19,441 nucleotides of DNA, taken from the NCBI GenBank assembly GCA_002428965.1, contig DIYI01000006.1:1-19441 (forward strand), written 5' to 3'. Below the pieces are notes generated by a model, which was not told the origin of the DNA, ran no database searches, and was given only the letters and a program-made list of their open reading frames with translations. Below are positions 6,443 through 15,562 of this stretch, piece by piece. The number at the start of each line of letters is the position of its first letter. Position 1 is the stretch's first letter. Source of the DNA: Jejuia sp. UBA6058 (GTDB taxonomy: Bacteria > Bacteroidota > Bacteroidia > Flavobacteriales > Flavobacteriaceae). Position numbers and translations under genes: made by a program.

Positions 6443-6622
6443 ATGGTAATAGTTTTATATTAATATGCTCATTTAAGTGTTCTTTCCGAGCTTTTTTCAC
6501 AAACCACTTTTTTTGAAATACGGCATTGCACTTCAACTAATTTCGCTTTATATTTATACGACAGCAACAAACCATAATTATAGTATTTGAAAAAACAAAA
6601 TAGTGAATACAAAAATTAGATT

Positions 6623-7690
6623 ATGAAAACCGCTCTTCCTTTATTGCTAGTGCTCATTAGCTTTAACTTTACTGTTGCTCAATCAAAATATAAATTTTCA
6701 TATGCCGAACCAGAATCCAAGGGTTATTCTAGTAATAAGTTAGAAATTCTTAAAGATCATTTAAAACAAAGTGGTTCATCCTCAATGCTTATTTTGGTAG
6801 ATGGTGACATTATTTTTGAATGGGAAACTACTAGTAAAAAACATTTAGTTCACTCCATACGTAAAGCATTGCTAAATTCATTATACGGTATTGCTATAGA
6901 AAGAAAACAAATAGATACACTTACTAGTTTAAAAGAACTAGGTATAAACGACTTAGACCCAAAATTAAGCGATAAAGAATTAGAAGCAAAAGTTTCAGAT
7001 TTATTAAAGTCTCGTTCTGGTATTTATCATAATGCGGCTGCAGTAAATAATGCCATGTTAAAGGACAGACCAGACAGAGAAACCTATAAACCTGGAGAGC
7101 ACTACTATTATAACAACTGGGATTTTAATACTTTAGGCGCCATACTTGAGCAACAAACTGGGGAAAGCATCTACACATTATTCTTAAATGAAATTGCGAA
7201 ACCATTGGGAATGCATGACTACCTGGGGAATTATGTTGTAATAGATTTAGAATTGGAAGACACCGAACGTCCAAAAACTGATGGGTACTATCAATACGAA
7301 CGCAGTTTATCTAAATTTCCGGCTTATCATTTCAGAATGTCTGCTCGTGATTTAGCATTATACGGTCAGCTGTACTTGAACTACGGCAATTGGAATGGCA
7401 AACAAATTATACCAAAAGAATGGATAGATACAAGTACTAAGCCATACTCTATTTACAATCCTAAATACGGTAGTGCCTACGGAATGCTATGGCGAGTGCG
7501 GGTGCCTAATGAAAAAACAATAAAAAATTCTTTTTACCATACTGGTTTAGGTGTACATATGCTAGGTATTTACCCAGACAATAATATGGTAATGGTTCAT
7601 AGGGTTGATACAGAAGGAGATTTTAAATATAATGAGGGAGATTTTTATAAAATGCTTGGGCTCCTTTTCAATTCTAGAGATGACAAGTAA
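6623..7690 (+). CDS. secreted serine hydrolase (class C beta-lactamase / esterase fold)
   Basis: The 355-aa protein starts with a clear Sec signal peptide (residues 1-19, cleavage near VAQ-S). The catalytic set is S78-I-R-K81 (SxxK), Y163-N-N165 in YYNNWDFN, and H306-T-G308 as the third motif, closer to a canonical KTG/HxG than in the relative at 2608. Shared blocks with that protein include SRSG/SARSG, YNNWDFN and SKFPAYH followed by a S-x-R-D helix, so the two are clear paralogues although divergent. The substrate is unknown. It is 39 nt upstream of the GH53 gene, so it may serve in polysaccharide use, for example as a deacetylating esterase, but a general periplasmic esterase is equally possible. 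Confidence 0.88.
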   Translation: MKTALPLLLVLISFNFTVAQSKYKFSYAEPESKGYSSNKLEILKDHLKQSGSSSMLILVDGDIIFEWETTSKKHLVHSIRKALLNSLYGIAIERKQIDTLTSLKELGINDLDPKLSDKELEAKVSDLLKSRSGIYHNAAAVNNAMLKDRPDRETYKPGEHYYYNNWDFNTLGAILEQQTGESIYTLFLNEIAKPLGMHDYLGNYVVIDLELEDTERPKTDGYYQYERSLSKFPAYHFRMSARDLALYGQLYLNYGNWNGKQIIPKEWIDTSTKPYSIYNPKYGSAYGMLWRVRVPNEKTIKNSFYHTGLGVHMLGIYPDNNMVMVHRVDTEGDFKYNEGDFYKMLGLLFNSRDDK

Positions 7691-7729
7691 TTAGTTAATT
7701 GGTCTAAATTAATATGATGTAAAATAGAC

Positions 7730-8812
7730 ATGAGGTATATAAAACATCAAATTTTGATCTTATGTTTGATTTTCATTTCCTGCGGAAATGAAAATGTTAA
7801 TACCTCTTCAGACTCAAATGAAAATGATGAGTTTGTCACCGCGGTAGATATTTCAGCATATCCTGAAATTTCAAGCACAAATCCTTCATTTTATGATTTA
7901 AATGATAATGAAAAAGACTTTTTAGAGATATTAAAAGAAAGTGGTGTTAATACAATACGGTTAAAATTATGGGTTAATCCGGCGAATAAACACTCTGGAT
8001 TTAATGAGGTGAAACAATTTTCTCAAACTCTAAAAGCTAACGGCTTTAAAAGCTGGTTAACACTTCATTACTCTGATACTTGGGCTGATCCTGGACGACA
8101 AGAAACCCCTTCCTCATGGAGAAATCTTGATTTTTCGACTCTTAAAGACAGCTTGCGTTTATATACTAAAAAAGTGGTACAAGATATTAAACCAGATTAC
8201 ATTCAAATTGGAAATGAAATAAATTCAGGACTGCTTCATCCATATGGTGATATTTCAACAAACGCATCAAATTTTATAAGTCTCATTGAAGCTGGTTGTA
8301 GTGCTGTTAGAGAAAATTCAGAAAATTGCAAAATCATTTTACATTTTGCTGGAATTGAAAATTCCGATTGGTTTTTAAATCAGGTAAGCACTGTTGACTA
8401 CGATATATTAGGCTTATCTTACTATCCTATTTGGCATGGTAAGTCGATAACAAGCTTGAATAATACTATGAAAAATTTAAGTAATTTACATAATAAGCAG
8501 ATCTTAATTGCAGAAACTGCTTATCCTTTCACCTTGCAATGGAAAGATTTAACCAACAACATTTTAGGTCTGGAAGAACAACTTATTTTACCCGAATATC
8601 CAGCGTCAGCTGAAGGACAACGCAAGTTCATCAAGGATATAAAATCCATCATACAAGAATTAGACAAAGGTATAGGCTTTTGCTATTGGGGTGCCGAATT
8701 AATTGCCTGGAAAGGCGATGAAGCTACCGATGGGTCTCCTTGGGAAAATCAGGCTTTATTTGATTTTAACAATAAAGCACTTCCTGTTTTGAATGAATTT
8801 AAAATTGAATAA
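7730..8812 (+). CDS. GH53 arabinogalactan endo-beta-1,4-galactanase, lipoprotein
   Basis: This 360-aa protein is a glycoside hydrolase family 53 enzyme, which cuts beta-1,4-galactan chains such as pectin side chains. The signal peptide ends in FIS-C18, so the enzyme is lipidated and likely membrane-associated, possibly surface-exposed. Motifs in order: VDISAYPEI near 39-47, IRLKLWVNP (76-84), HYSDTWADPG (113-122), IQIGNEI with the acid/base E163, DILGLSYYPIWHG (225-237), and ILIAETAYPFT with the nucleophile E262. All lie at normal spacing, so it looks active. Residues 19-35 form a short N/S/E-rich linker. The neighbours are a serine hydrolase upstream and an AraC regulator downstream; no SusC/SusD pair is in the window. 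Confidence 0.93.
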   Translation: MRYIKHQILILCLIFISCGNENVNTSSDSNENDEFVTAVDISAYPEISSTNPSFYDLNDNEKDFLEILKESGVNTIRLKLWVNPANKHSGFNEVKQFSQTLKANGFKSWLTLHYSDTWADPGRQETPSSWRNLDFSTLKDSLRLYTKKVVQDIKPDYIQIGNEINSGLLHPYGDISTNASNFISLIEAGCSAVRENSENCKIILHFAGIENSDWFLNQVSTVDYDILGLSYYPIWHGKSITSLNNTMKNLSNLHNKQILIAETAYPFTLQWKDLTNNILGLEEQLILPEYPASAEGQRKFIKDIKSIIQELDKGIGFCYWGAELIAWKGDEATDGSPWENQALFDFNNKALPVLNEFKIE

Positions 8813-8857
8813 TTCCGCTATTAATAATCTATTCTTATTATGTTTTATTCCCTAATT

Positions 8858-8883
8858 ACTTAAATTAAACAACTGTATTAAGT
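8858..8883. promoter_or_regulatory. inverted repeat just before the AraC-type gene
   Basis: ACTTAA (8858-8863) and TTAAGT (8878-8883) form a 6-bp inverted repeat with a 14-nt gap, ending 8 nt before the ATG of the regulator. It could be an operator for autoregulation. The flanks are also A/T-rich, so chance is a real possibility. Confidence 0.25.
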
Positions 8884-8891
8884 TAAAACCA

Positions 8892-9812
8892 ATGAAAGAC
8901 TTGAACCCCAATTTAAAAGAGGATTATCTAATAAGAATTAACCGCGTTTTTGATTTTATTGATAACAACCTGCATTCAGATTTATCTTTGGACAAACTAT
9001 CCGCAATTGCCTTTTTCTCACCATTTCATTTTCATAGAATTTTCAAATTTATAACCGATGAAACTCTAAATCAATATGTCAAAAGAAAAAGAATTGAGAA
9101 ATCAGCGTCAGATCTACTTCATCAAAATACCAAGACTATAGAAATCGCATATAAATATGGTTTTAAAGATAAATCTTCCTTTTCTAGAGCTTTTAAAAAG
9201 CAATTTGGCATAAGCCCTACGGAATTTAAAAAACAAAACCCTAACAAGCATAGCAAGATTCGTCAACTTAAAAGCAAGAACGGACAACTTTATCCAGATA
9301 AGGAAAAATACATTTGCATTATTAATAATCTTAAAACATGGATAAAAATGAATGCACAAATTGAAGTTAAAGAAACACCTGAGTTGACCGTTGCCGCAGT
9401 AACACATACAGGAATAGACGGTATTGAAATGGCTTTTGAAAAGCTTATAAAATGGGCAACACCTAAAGGCTTATTGAAAAATCCAGAAGCAAAACTAGGT
9501 AGAGTGTTTTTTGATAGTTTTAAAATCACCCCTGCTCATAAGGTAAGAATGCACATATTTCTAACCACTAACGAACCTTTTGAGACTGAGGGCGTAATAA
9601 CTCGATCATTAATTAAACGAGGAAAATGTATTGTTGGTCGTTTTGAAATTAAACCGATGGAGTTTGAAAAAGCATGGACAAGTCTCTTTTTATGGATGAA
9701 CGAAAATGGGTATAAGAAAAGTGAAGAGAACCCTTTTGAAATCTATCATAACCATTATATGGATCATCCTGAAAACAAATTTATAGTTGATTTATTTATC
9801 CCCATAGAGTAA
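8892..9812 (+). CDS. AraC-family regulator with GyrI-like effector domain
   Basis: Residues 12-115 form the double helix-turn-helix of AraC/XylS proteins: LSLDKLSAIAFFSPFHFHRIF for the first unit and TIEIAYKYGFKDKSSFSRAF with the typical GISPTEFKK end for the second. After a basic linker (115-150), residues 155-306 match a GyrI-like/AraC effector-binding domain (for example the VTHTGI start and the VDLFIPIE end), which in relatives binds small hydrophobic or cationic molecules. Here the DNA-binding domain is N-terminal, as in Rob/SoxS-like or BmrR-type fusions. The gene lies between GH53 (79 nt) and GH115 (126 nt), but a GyrI-type effector domain is unusual for a sugar sensor, so control of the two glycosidases is only suggested by position. 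Confidence 0.88.
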   Translation: MKDLNPNLKEDYLIRINRVFDFIDNNLHSDLSLDKLSAIAFFSPFHFHRIFKFITDETLNQYVKRKRIEKSASDLLHQNTKTIEIAYKYGFKDKSSFSRAFKKQFGISPTEFKKQNPNKHSKIRQLKSKNGQLYPDKEKYICIINNLKTWIKMNAQIEVKETPELTVAAVTHTGIDGIEMAFEKLIKWATPKGLLKNPEAKLGRVFFDSFKITPAHKVRMHIFLTTNEPFETEGVITRSLIKRGKCIVGRFEIKPMEFEKAWTSLFLWMNENGYKKSEENPFEIYHNHYMDHPENKFIVDLFIPIE

Positions 9813-9938
9813 AGAATTAGTAGAAACACCAAAATTTTCGTATTATTTTTTAGCCTCAAACTCTTACTTTACACTAAAAATATAAATTCAATATGCCCAA
9901 AACTCTTAATTTAGCGTACAAACTAAACAAAGCACTAA

Positions 9939-12900
9939 ATGAAAACATACAGTCTTAGGTTTTCAGGCATTCTCTTTCTTGTTTCCCTTTTAACCTCATG
10001 CATTAACAGTGATACTTTTTTACTCAGTAAGGATAACAATGTAGCTTCAATTTATGTGTCAAATTCCGAAGCCTCACAAATTTTAAGAGCTGTAAAAGAT
10101 CTGCAAAAGGATATTGAAATGGTAACGGGAAAAAGACCAGAAATTGTCAATAACCTTGAAAATGCATCAAAAAACACCATAATAATAGGATCAATAAAAG
10201 ATCCTGAAATTGAAGATATCTTAAATAATGGATTGATAGATGAAGCCAAAGGTCTTGAGAAATTAGAACAATCATTCCTACTTAAAACCGTGGCTCGTCC
10301 TGTTGAAGGTATTTATAATGCACTTATAATTGTTGGCAGCGATCCGCTTGGGAGTGTTTATGGTATTTATGAATTATCAGAAAGACTTGGAGTTTCTCCT
10401 TTGTACTGGTGGTGTGATGTTACACCTAAAAAAAAAGAAGAAATTGTATTTAATAACTTGTTAGTTTTGCCTAAAGAACCGTCGGTAAAATACCGTGGGA
10501 TTTTTATAAACGATGAAGAGGCACTAATTCAATGGAGTGAAAAAACGTCTCCAAATCCTTATAATGCGCATATAAGCCCTAAAGTTTACGAACGTATTTT
10601 TGAGTTGTTATTGCGTTTAAAAGCAAATTCAATTTGGCCAGGAATGATGCAAGCTGGTAGTTATTTCTTTGAAGCAAAGGATGAAAACGGAGTCTCCATA
10701 AACCCAAAAAACGCGAAGGAGTACGGCATTTATGTAGGAGCATCTCATTGCGAACAAATGGGAAGAAATAATTATGCTGAATGGTATGATTGGGCCGAAG
10801 CGCATGCAGATATGTTCGACGCCAAAGGGGTTCCTGTTTGGGATTACACTGTTAACCCAAAAACCATTGAAGCCTATTGGCAAGAGCGCTTAGATGAGGC
10901 GAAAGACTTTAATATGATCTATACCCTTGGGATTCGCGGAGTACATGATTCACCATTTGAATATGCAAATCTTGAAAATCCGACTCTAGAGAATAAGGTA
11001 AAGTTATTACAAACTGTAATTGATAGACAACGTGAAATGATCAAGGAAACCTTTGGTTCTGAGGATGCTGTTACACAAATATTTGTACCGTATGAAGAAA
11101 CAGGGGAATTGTATAATGGTGAAAGTAAAGATGGTAAAGAACAATGTGAAGGTTTAAAATTACCAGAAGATGTTATCATGGTTTGGACGGAAGATAACTT
11201 TGGTTACGCGCGACAACTCCCAAGACCTCATGAACAAAAACGCGGAGGCGGAAATGGCATATATTACCATTTAGCATATCAAGGAGGCGCTACTTATGAT
11301 TGGTTATATACAACGCCTCTTCCTTTAATTCAAGAAGAATTACATAAGGTATATGATGAGAATGTGCGAGATTTTTGGATTGTTAACGTAGGAGACATAA
11401 AGCCAGCAGAATTGGGTCTTCAATTCTTCATGTCTATGGCGTATGACATTGATGCTTACCCAAGAAACACTACCAAAGATTTTCTGCAGAAAAGTGCAAA
11501 ACAACAGTTTGGAGTTGATGACAGTAAAGCTCTAGAAATAGCAGACTTAATTACTAACTTTCATAACCTTTGTCGCCCCAAAAAACCGGAGCATTTATTT
11601 CCGTTTTGGGATTGGAAATACGAGAATAACGGGAGATATAAATTTTATAGTCTTTTCGATTTTGGTGACGAATCATTGCGTCAAATTGAAAAGGCAAACG
11701 AATTAGAGGAAAAAGCAAAGGCTATTTATGAGGATCTTGAAGAATCAGCCAAAACTCCTTTCTGGCATTTAGCATATTACCCTATTCGGTCAACAAGATT
11801 AATGCTAGAGAAGACAAACTATTACCGCAAAAATGTAGCTTATGCAAAACAAGAAAGATTTGCCAGTGTCAATGCATATAAAGCTCTCTCGGAAAAGGCA
11901 GAAGAAGATATTCAAAAAGATCTAGAACATTACAAAAAACTGGAAAATGGTAAATGGAATGGCATTATGGATCCTTATGCTCTGTACAACTTTAAGGAAC
12001 GTATTTTTGATGTGGCTAACATTCCGAACAACCTTGTTTACGATGAGAAATTTATTGAAGAAGCAATTGAAGGGATAGGTTCGGTTTGCGAAGGTCAAGC
12101 CATTGGTAATGAAGATGTGGAACTTCGTTTTTCTTCTTTTGAAAATAATACACGATTTATTGACATATTCAATAAAGAGTTAACAGCCAACAAATGGACG
12201 ATTGAAAGTGACGTTGAATGGATTAGATTTTCAAAAGACTCTGGAAATGTAAGAATTGAAGAACGTGTATTTGTAAGCATTGATTGGGACAAGGCTCAGG
12301 TTGGAGAGAACAAAGGAACTATTACGGTTAAAGACACTCTAGGCTTCTCAAAATCTTACCCTGCTAAAGCAACAAAGTTTGACCTTCAGTTAACTGAGAA
12401 ATCATACATTGAAGGTAACGGTATTATAGCCATTGAAGCAGAAAACTATACCCTAAAAAAGGATGGCAAAGAGGCTAAATGGTTAGAATATGAAAACTTT
12501 GGACACTACGGGGCTTCGATGTTCATTAAAGGTGGAACCAAAGTTATAGATGATATTAAAGCTAATGCTCCAAGCTTGGAGTATTCTGTTTATTTTTCAA
12601 GCACAGGTAATTTTTATGGTCAATTATCTCGCATCCCAACCCTTAATGAAGGTAAAGGAAAAACATCTCAAATAGCTATAGGATTAGATAATGACGAGCC
12701 TCAAATTCTATCTGGTGTTAGACATAAAGGCGAAAGAACATCTACGACCTTACCAAGTGGAGCTAAAGAGAGATGGACATGGGAAAACAATATCCTTACC
12801 CAAATTGAAAAAATACCATTCGAAATCAATATTAAAGAACCTGGCTACCACACCATAAAAGTTTATCAAGTTGACACAGGTATTGGAATTGATAGAATAG

Positions 12901-13544
12901 TGCTTTGCGCAGATGAGCAGGCTAAAGCCACCCAAAAAAGAGCATTGATGGGAGCACCTGAAAGCTATAATAACATTAACAACTTTCAAGCACCAAACAA
13001 TACCACACCGCCACTAATTACTGAGGATATAGCTGACGTTAATTCTTATCCAAAACCTGAGGCATTAACGGAAATAAACTTAAATTTTGCCTTGTATGCT
13101 ATGATTGACGCTGAAGGGTTTACTCCAGTAAATCAGCGACATATTTTCGACCCCAATAAAAATCAATTTGGTTGGAGAGCAGAAGACGTGAATAATATCT
13201 GGCACCATCATAACGAGGCATCAGAACGTGTTATTTTTTGGCAAAGAGACGGTCTTGTTGGCAAAAAGGAAGCCAAATTTTATGTAAAACTAAAAAAGGG
13301 AACTTACAACATTAAATACTACATGGGAGATGCACGTGTAAAAGCAGAAATGATCTATTTTAAAGGTGCCACTTTTGATATGTCTTTCAAAATGAATGGA
13401 AAAACCCTAATGAAAAATGAAAAAGTCTTTTCAGGAGAACAAAAGATAGAAACTGCTGAAGTAGAAGTTGGTGACGATGAATTATTGGAGCTAACCCTCT
13501 CTGGTAATTGGATTATTAATGCGCTAGAGATCAAAAGAAAGTAA
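9939..13544 (+). CDS. GH115 xylan alpha-1,2-glucuronidase, lipoprotein with extra C-terminal module
   Basis: The 1201-aa product begins with a lipoprotein signal ending in LLTS-C21. Family 115 features follow: an N-terminal domain to about 170 with YWWCDVTPKK (156-165), the catalytic barrel with YRGIFINDEE (185-194), FELLLRLKANSIWPGMM (221-237) and YTLGIRGVHDSPFEY (328-342), then VWTEDNFGYARQLP (415-428), VYYHL-like IYYHLAYQGG (441-450) and NVGDIKPAELG (483-493). A helical part (570-715), a beta-rich part and a GH115 C-terminal domain (about 825-995, IEAENY) complete the family. Residues 1040-1201 add another beta-sandwich-like module with GTYNIKYYMGD (1121-1131), perhaps malectin- or CBM-like. 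Known members remove (methyl)glucuronic acid from glucuronoxylan. The gene ends at a strong terminator. Confidence 0.93.
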   Translation: MKTYSLRFSGILFLVSLLTSCINSDTFLLSKDNNVASIYVSNSEASQILRAVKDLQKDIEMVTGKRPEIVNNLENASKNTIIIGSIKDPEIEDILNNGLIDEAKGLEKLEQSFLLKTVARPVEGIYNALIIVGSDPLGSVYGIYELSERLGVSPLYWWCDVTPKKKEEIVFNNLLVLPKEPSVKYRGIFINDEEALIQWSEKTSPNPYNAHISPKVYERIFELLLRLKANSIWPGMMQAGSYFFEAKDENGVSINPKNAKEYGIYVGASHCEQMGRNNYAEWYDWAEAHADMFDAKGVPVWDYTVNPKTIEAYWQERLDEAKDFNMIYTLGIRGVHDSPFEYANLENPTLENKVKLLQTVIDRQREMIKETFGSEDAVTQIFVPYEETGELYNGESKDGKEQCEGLKLPEDVIMVWTEDNFGYARQLPRPHEQKRGGGNGIYYHLAYQGGATYDWLYTTPLPLIQEELHKVYDENVRDFWIVNVGDIKPAELGLQFFMSMAYDIDAYPRNTTKDFLQKSAKQQFGVDDSKALEIADLITNFHNLCRPKKPEHLFPFWDWKYENNGRYKFYSLFDFGDESLRQIEKANELEEKAKAIYEDLEESAKTPFWHLAYYPIRSTRLMLEKTNYYRKNVAYAKQERFASVNAYKALSEKAEEDIQKDLEHYKKLENGKWNGIMDPYALYNFKERIFDVANIPNNLVYDEKFIEEAIEGIGSVCEGQAIGNEDVELRFSSFENNTRFIDIFNKELTANKWTIESDVEWIRFSKDSGNVRIEERVFVSIDWDKAQVGENKGTITVKDTLGFSKSYPAKATKFDLQLTEKSYIEGNGIIAIEAENYTLKKDGKEAKWLEYENFGHYGASMFIKGGTKVIDDIKANAPSLEYSVYFSSTGNFYGQLSRIPTLNEGKGKTSQIAIGLDNDEPQILSGVRHKGERTSTTLPSGAKERWTWENNILTQIEKIPFEINIKEPGYHTIKVYQVDTGIGIDRIVLCADEQAKATQKRALMGAPESYNNINNFQAPNNTTPPLITEDIADVNSYPKPEALTEINLNFALYAMIDAEGFTPVNQRHIFDPNKNQFGWRAEDVNNIWHHHNEASERVIFWQRDGLVGKKEAKFYVKLKKGTYNIKYYMGDARVKAEMIYFKGATFDMSFKMNGKTLMKNEKVFSGEQKIETAEVEVGDDELLELTLSGNWIINALEIKRK

Positions 13545-13562
13545 CAGTCTATATCATAACAC

Positions 13563-13590
13563 AAAGCCCTCTTTCGAGGGCTTTTATTAT
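13563..13590 (+). terminator. intrinsic terminator after GH115
   Basis: A perfect 9-bp stem (13563-13571 with 13576-13584) around a TTTC loop is followed by a T-rich run on the plus strand. It sits 18 nt after the GH115 stop and 16 nt from the end of the convergent minus-strand gene. The T-tract is weaker on the minus strand, so it may work mainly for the plus strand. Confidence 0.85.
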
Positions 13591-13606
13591 TAAAACTATT
13601 TCAGGT

Positions 13607-14686
13607 TTAATCCATATCAAAGCGTACCCCAACAGATATATTATTTTGAGCTATTGCTTGATCCTTAAAAATTGGAGATAAATCATATTTTACGTATAAA
13701 GCTGTATCGCCAAATGCAATGTAGCTACTCAATCCATACACCAAATCAGAAGTATTGAATCCTCGTTTTTGCTTGTCCTTTATGCGCTCTCCTTCAAAAT
13801 CATATTTTAGTTTTTGACGAGTACCAATGTTAAAACCTGCATAACCTCCCACTCCTATTTTAAAATTCTTTTTGGTAGAATACCTAAAATAAGTGTCTTT
13901 TTCGATCTTCTTCGATGGCCCAAATTCAAAATGCACAGGAAACACCAAATTAGATATCGACAATTTAGATTTTCTTAGGTTTTCAGGAAAAGTCTCCAAC
14001 ATTGTCTGATTTCCACTCTGAACAAAATATTGATTATCGTCAGGCTTTAAACCATTTACCTGTAAAGAAACCCCATATTTCAATCTTGCAAAATTCGTGT
14101 TTTTAAAGATTCTTGTTTTCCACGCCCACCCCATTTCAAAAAATCGTGAGCCTCCAATTTTATAAGGAGAATCGTCCAGACTTTGGCCTTCAATTATAGC
14201 ATTGTTTAAGCCAAATGCTAACACAAATTGACTCTTAGTTCTTAAATCGTATTTCTTAGGTTTATTTTTCCCTGATATATTTATACCAGCAAAACTACCT
14301 TCATCGCTTCCGATTGAAAATCCAATTTTAGATAAGTCTTCATCAACATTAGTGGAATACCCCTCTTCATTTCTTTCTAAAAGTGCTATTTTATTATCTA
14401 TAATTGCGCTTCTATTTTCTATGTTTAAAGCTCTTTTTTTGGCCATCTGCATTTTTAAAATCTTAGCCTCTTCGGCAGTGATCTCGCCATTCTTTAACCT
14501 TAATTCTATACTTTCTACCTCTACCTTAAGAGCTTCTTTTTCTTCTGTTTCAATCTTACTCTTAATCTCCTTTAATTCAGCTATTTTATATTTATTTTTT
14601 ACTGGCTGAATTGTATCTTGTGCCATAAGACACTGGGCATTTAAACTTAAAATTAATACTACTAAATACTTTGTAATTGTTTGCAT
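13607..14686 (-). CDS. outer-membrane beta-barrel protein with periplasmic coiled coil
   Basis: The 359-aa product has a Sec signal (residues 1-22, ending near LMAQ). Residues 34-105 are a charged helix (K/E/A-rich, with heptad-like spacing) that predicts a coiled coil. From about 120 to the end come alternating hydrophobic and polar strands with glycine and aromatic belts (for example FKIGVGGYAGFNIG, 275-288) and a C-terminal strand ISVGVRFDMD that is typical of barrel proteins. I would place it in the PorT / outer-membrane-barrel superfamily, with no specific function. It is the last gene of a three-gene operon behind the sigma and anti-sigma genes, 99 nt after the latter, so it is a likely member or target of that envelope response. 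Confidence 0.8.
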   Translation of the reverse strand: MQTITKYLVVLILSLNAQCLMAQDTIQPVKNKYKIAELKEIKSKIETEEKEALKVEVESIELRLKNGEITAEEAKILKMQMAKKRALNIENRSAIIDNKIALLERNEEGYSTNVDEDLSKIGFSIGSDEGSFAGINISGKNKPKKYDLRTKSQFVLAFGLNNAIIEGQSLDDSPYKIGGSRFFEMGWAWKTRIFKNTNFARLKYGVSLQVNGLKPDDNQYFVQSGNQTMLETFPENLRKSKLSISNLVFPVHFEFGPSKKIEKDTYFRYSTKKNFKIGVGGYAGFNIGTRQKLKYDFEGERIKDKQKRGFNTSDLVYGLSSYIAFGDTALYVKYDLSPIFKDQAIAQNNISVGVRFDMD

Positions 14687-14703
14687 AACTGTTCGTTTTT
14701 TGA

Positions 14704-14722
14704 TGTTGACTTCTGGTCAACA
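14704..14722. repeat. 7-bp hairpin upstream of the barrel gene
   Basis: TGTTGAC (14704-14710) pairs with GTCAACA (14716-14722) around a 5-nt loop. It lies in the leader of the barrel gene, 18 nt from its start on the minus strand, and could be an mRNA hairpin or an operator. No T-tract supports a terminator. Confidence 0.4.
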
Positions 14723-14738
14723 GATGTTGATGATAAAA

Positions 14739-14760
14739 CCCCTCGACTCCGCTCAGGGCA
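14739..14760. repeat. dispersed palindrome-like element (CCCTGAGCGNAGTCGAGGG type)
   Basis: The plus strand reads CCCCTCGACTCCGCTCAGGG here. Near-identical short elements are scattered between genes in many Bacteroidota and other bacterial genomes; I recognise it by sequence only. It sits in the 99-nt gap between the anti-sigma and barrel genes and may affect mRNA stability. Confidence 0.6.
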
Positions 14761-14785
14761 TGTTTATATAAATAGATGATTGATT

Positions 14786-15562
14786 TTAATCGTTTCGCTG
14801 TGCTATTGCCGTTTTAACCGACCCATAAGTGCTTTTAAAGGCCTTAAAGACTTTTTCTCTGAAAGATTCGTCTAATTCGCCCTCCACTTCCTGGAGTAAT
14901 AAGACTGCATCTATAGCAACTTGATCTTTGTTCTTCATTTTACTCAATAAAATTTCACGTTGTGCTTGTTTTAAAAGTGAATCAATTGAAGCATCTGATA
15001 CACCTTCATCAGTTTCACTAAGTGCAAATATTACCTCCGCCACTTCTTGCGCCTTCTCCTTTTCAAAAGACATTTCTAAAGAACCTTTATATTTAATGAT
15101 GTCTTTATCATCCCCTATTTTAGGTATGTTTTGCTCCATTGCTAGTTGTATATCTGCTTTACTAATTGTTGCTATTGGCTCCGTGGGCTTCTTTATATGT
15201 TTCTTTAATGAAGGCTTTACTTCTTCAAAAGGTGGTTCAATTACCACATTTATTTCTTCCGTTTCTTTTAGTTCTTCCTCTATTATTCTGCTTTTAAGTT
15301 CTTCAATTTCATTAACTACGGGTGTATTAACCAATGTATCAGGTATAGTGTTTTCCATTTCACTCTCATTAAAGAATGAAACTATACATAATAAGCCAAT
15401 AAAACTTGCAGCAATACCAAGCCACCAAAATCTATTGTTACTTGATTTTTCCTGTTCAGCATCTAATCTATTAGATAATTCTTCCCAAGCACCAGCAGTA
15501 GGTACTATGGTACGTTTATCAAGCTTATCCTTTATGTCTTCTTCAAATTTAATTGGTGCCAT
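14786..15562 (-). CDS. membrane-anchored anti-sigma-like protein
   Basis: The 258-aa product starts with a short cytoplasmic part (DIKDKLDKRTIVPTAGAWEE, 9-28) of the kind found in flavobacterial proteins encoded after ECF sigma genes, then one membrane helix (about 45-64), then a ~190-residue acidic/lysine-rich outside domain with no cysteines positioned as a zinc-finger motif. It probably holds the sigma factor at the membrane until a signal arrives. The assignment rests mainly on position: the gene overlaps the sigma gene by 14 nt, which implies translational coupling and a near 1:1 ratio. No enzymatic motif is visible. The outer domain, about 110-258, has long helices and may contact the barrel protein's periplasmic coiled coil; this is inference. 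Confidence 0.72.
   Translation of the reverse strand: MAPIKFEEDIKDKLDKRTIVPTAGAWEELSNRLDAEQEKSSNNRFWWLGIAASFIGLLCIVSFFNESEMENTIPDTLVNTPVVNEIEELKSRIIEEELKETEEINVVIEPPFEEVKPSLKKHIKKPTEPIATISKADIQLAMEQNIPKIGDDKDIIKYKGSLEMSFEKEKAQEVAEVIFALSETDEGVSDASIDSLLKQAQREILLSKMKNKDQVAIDAVLLLQEVEGELDESFREKVFKAFKSTYGSVKTAIAQRND

Noticed and set aside
6443..6622. Terminator or small gene after the CPBP protease gene.
   Set aside because: Only a 4-bp stem with a 17-nt loop precedes the T-run, and no convincing short frame is present.
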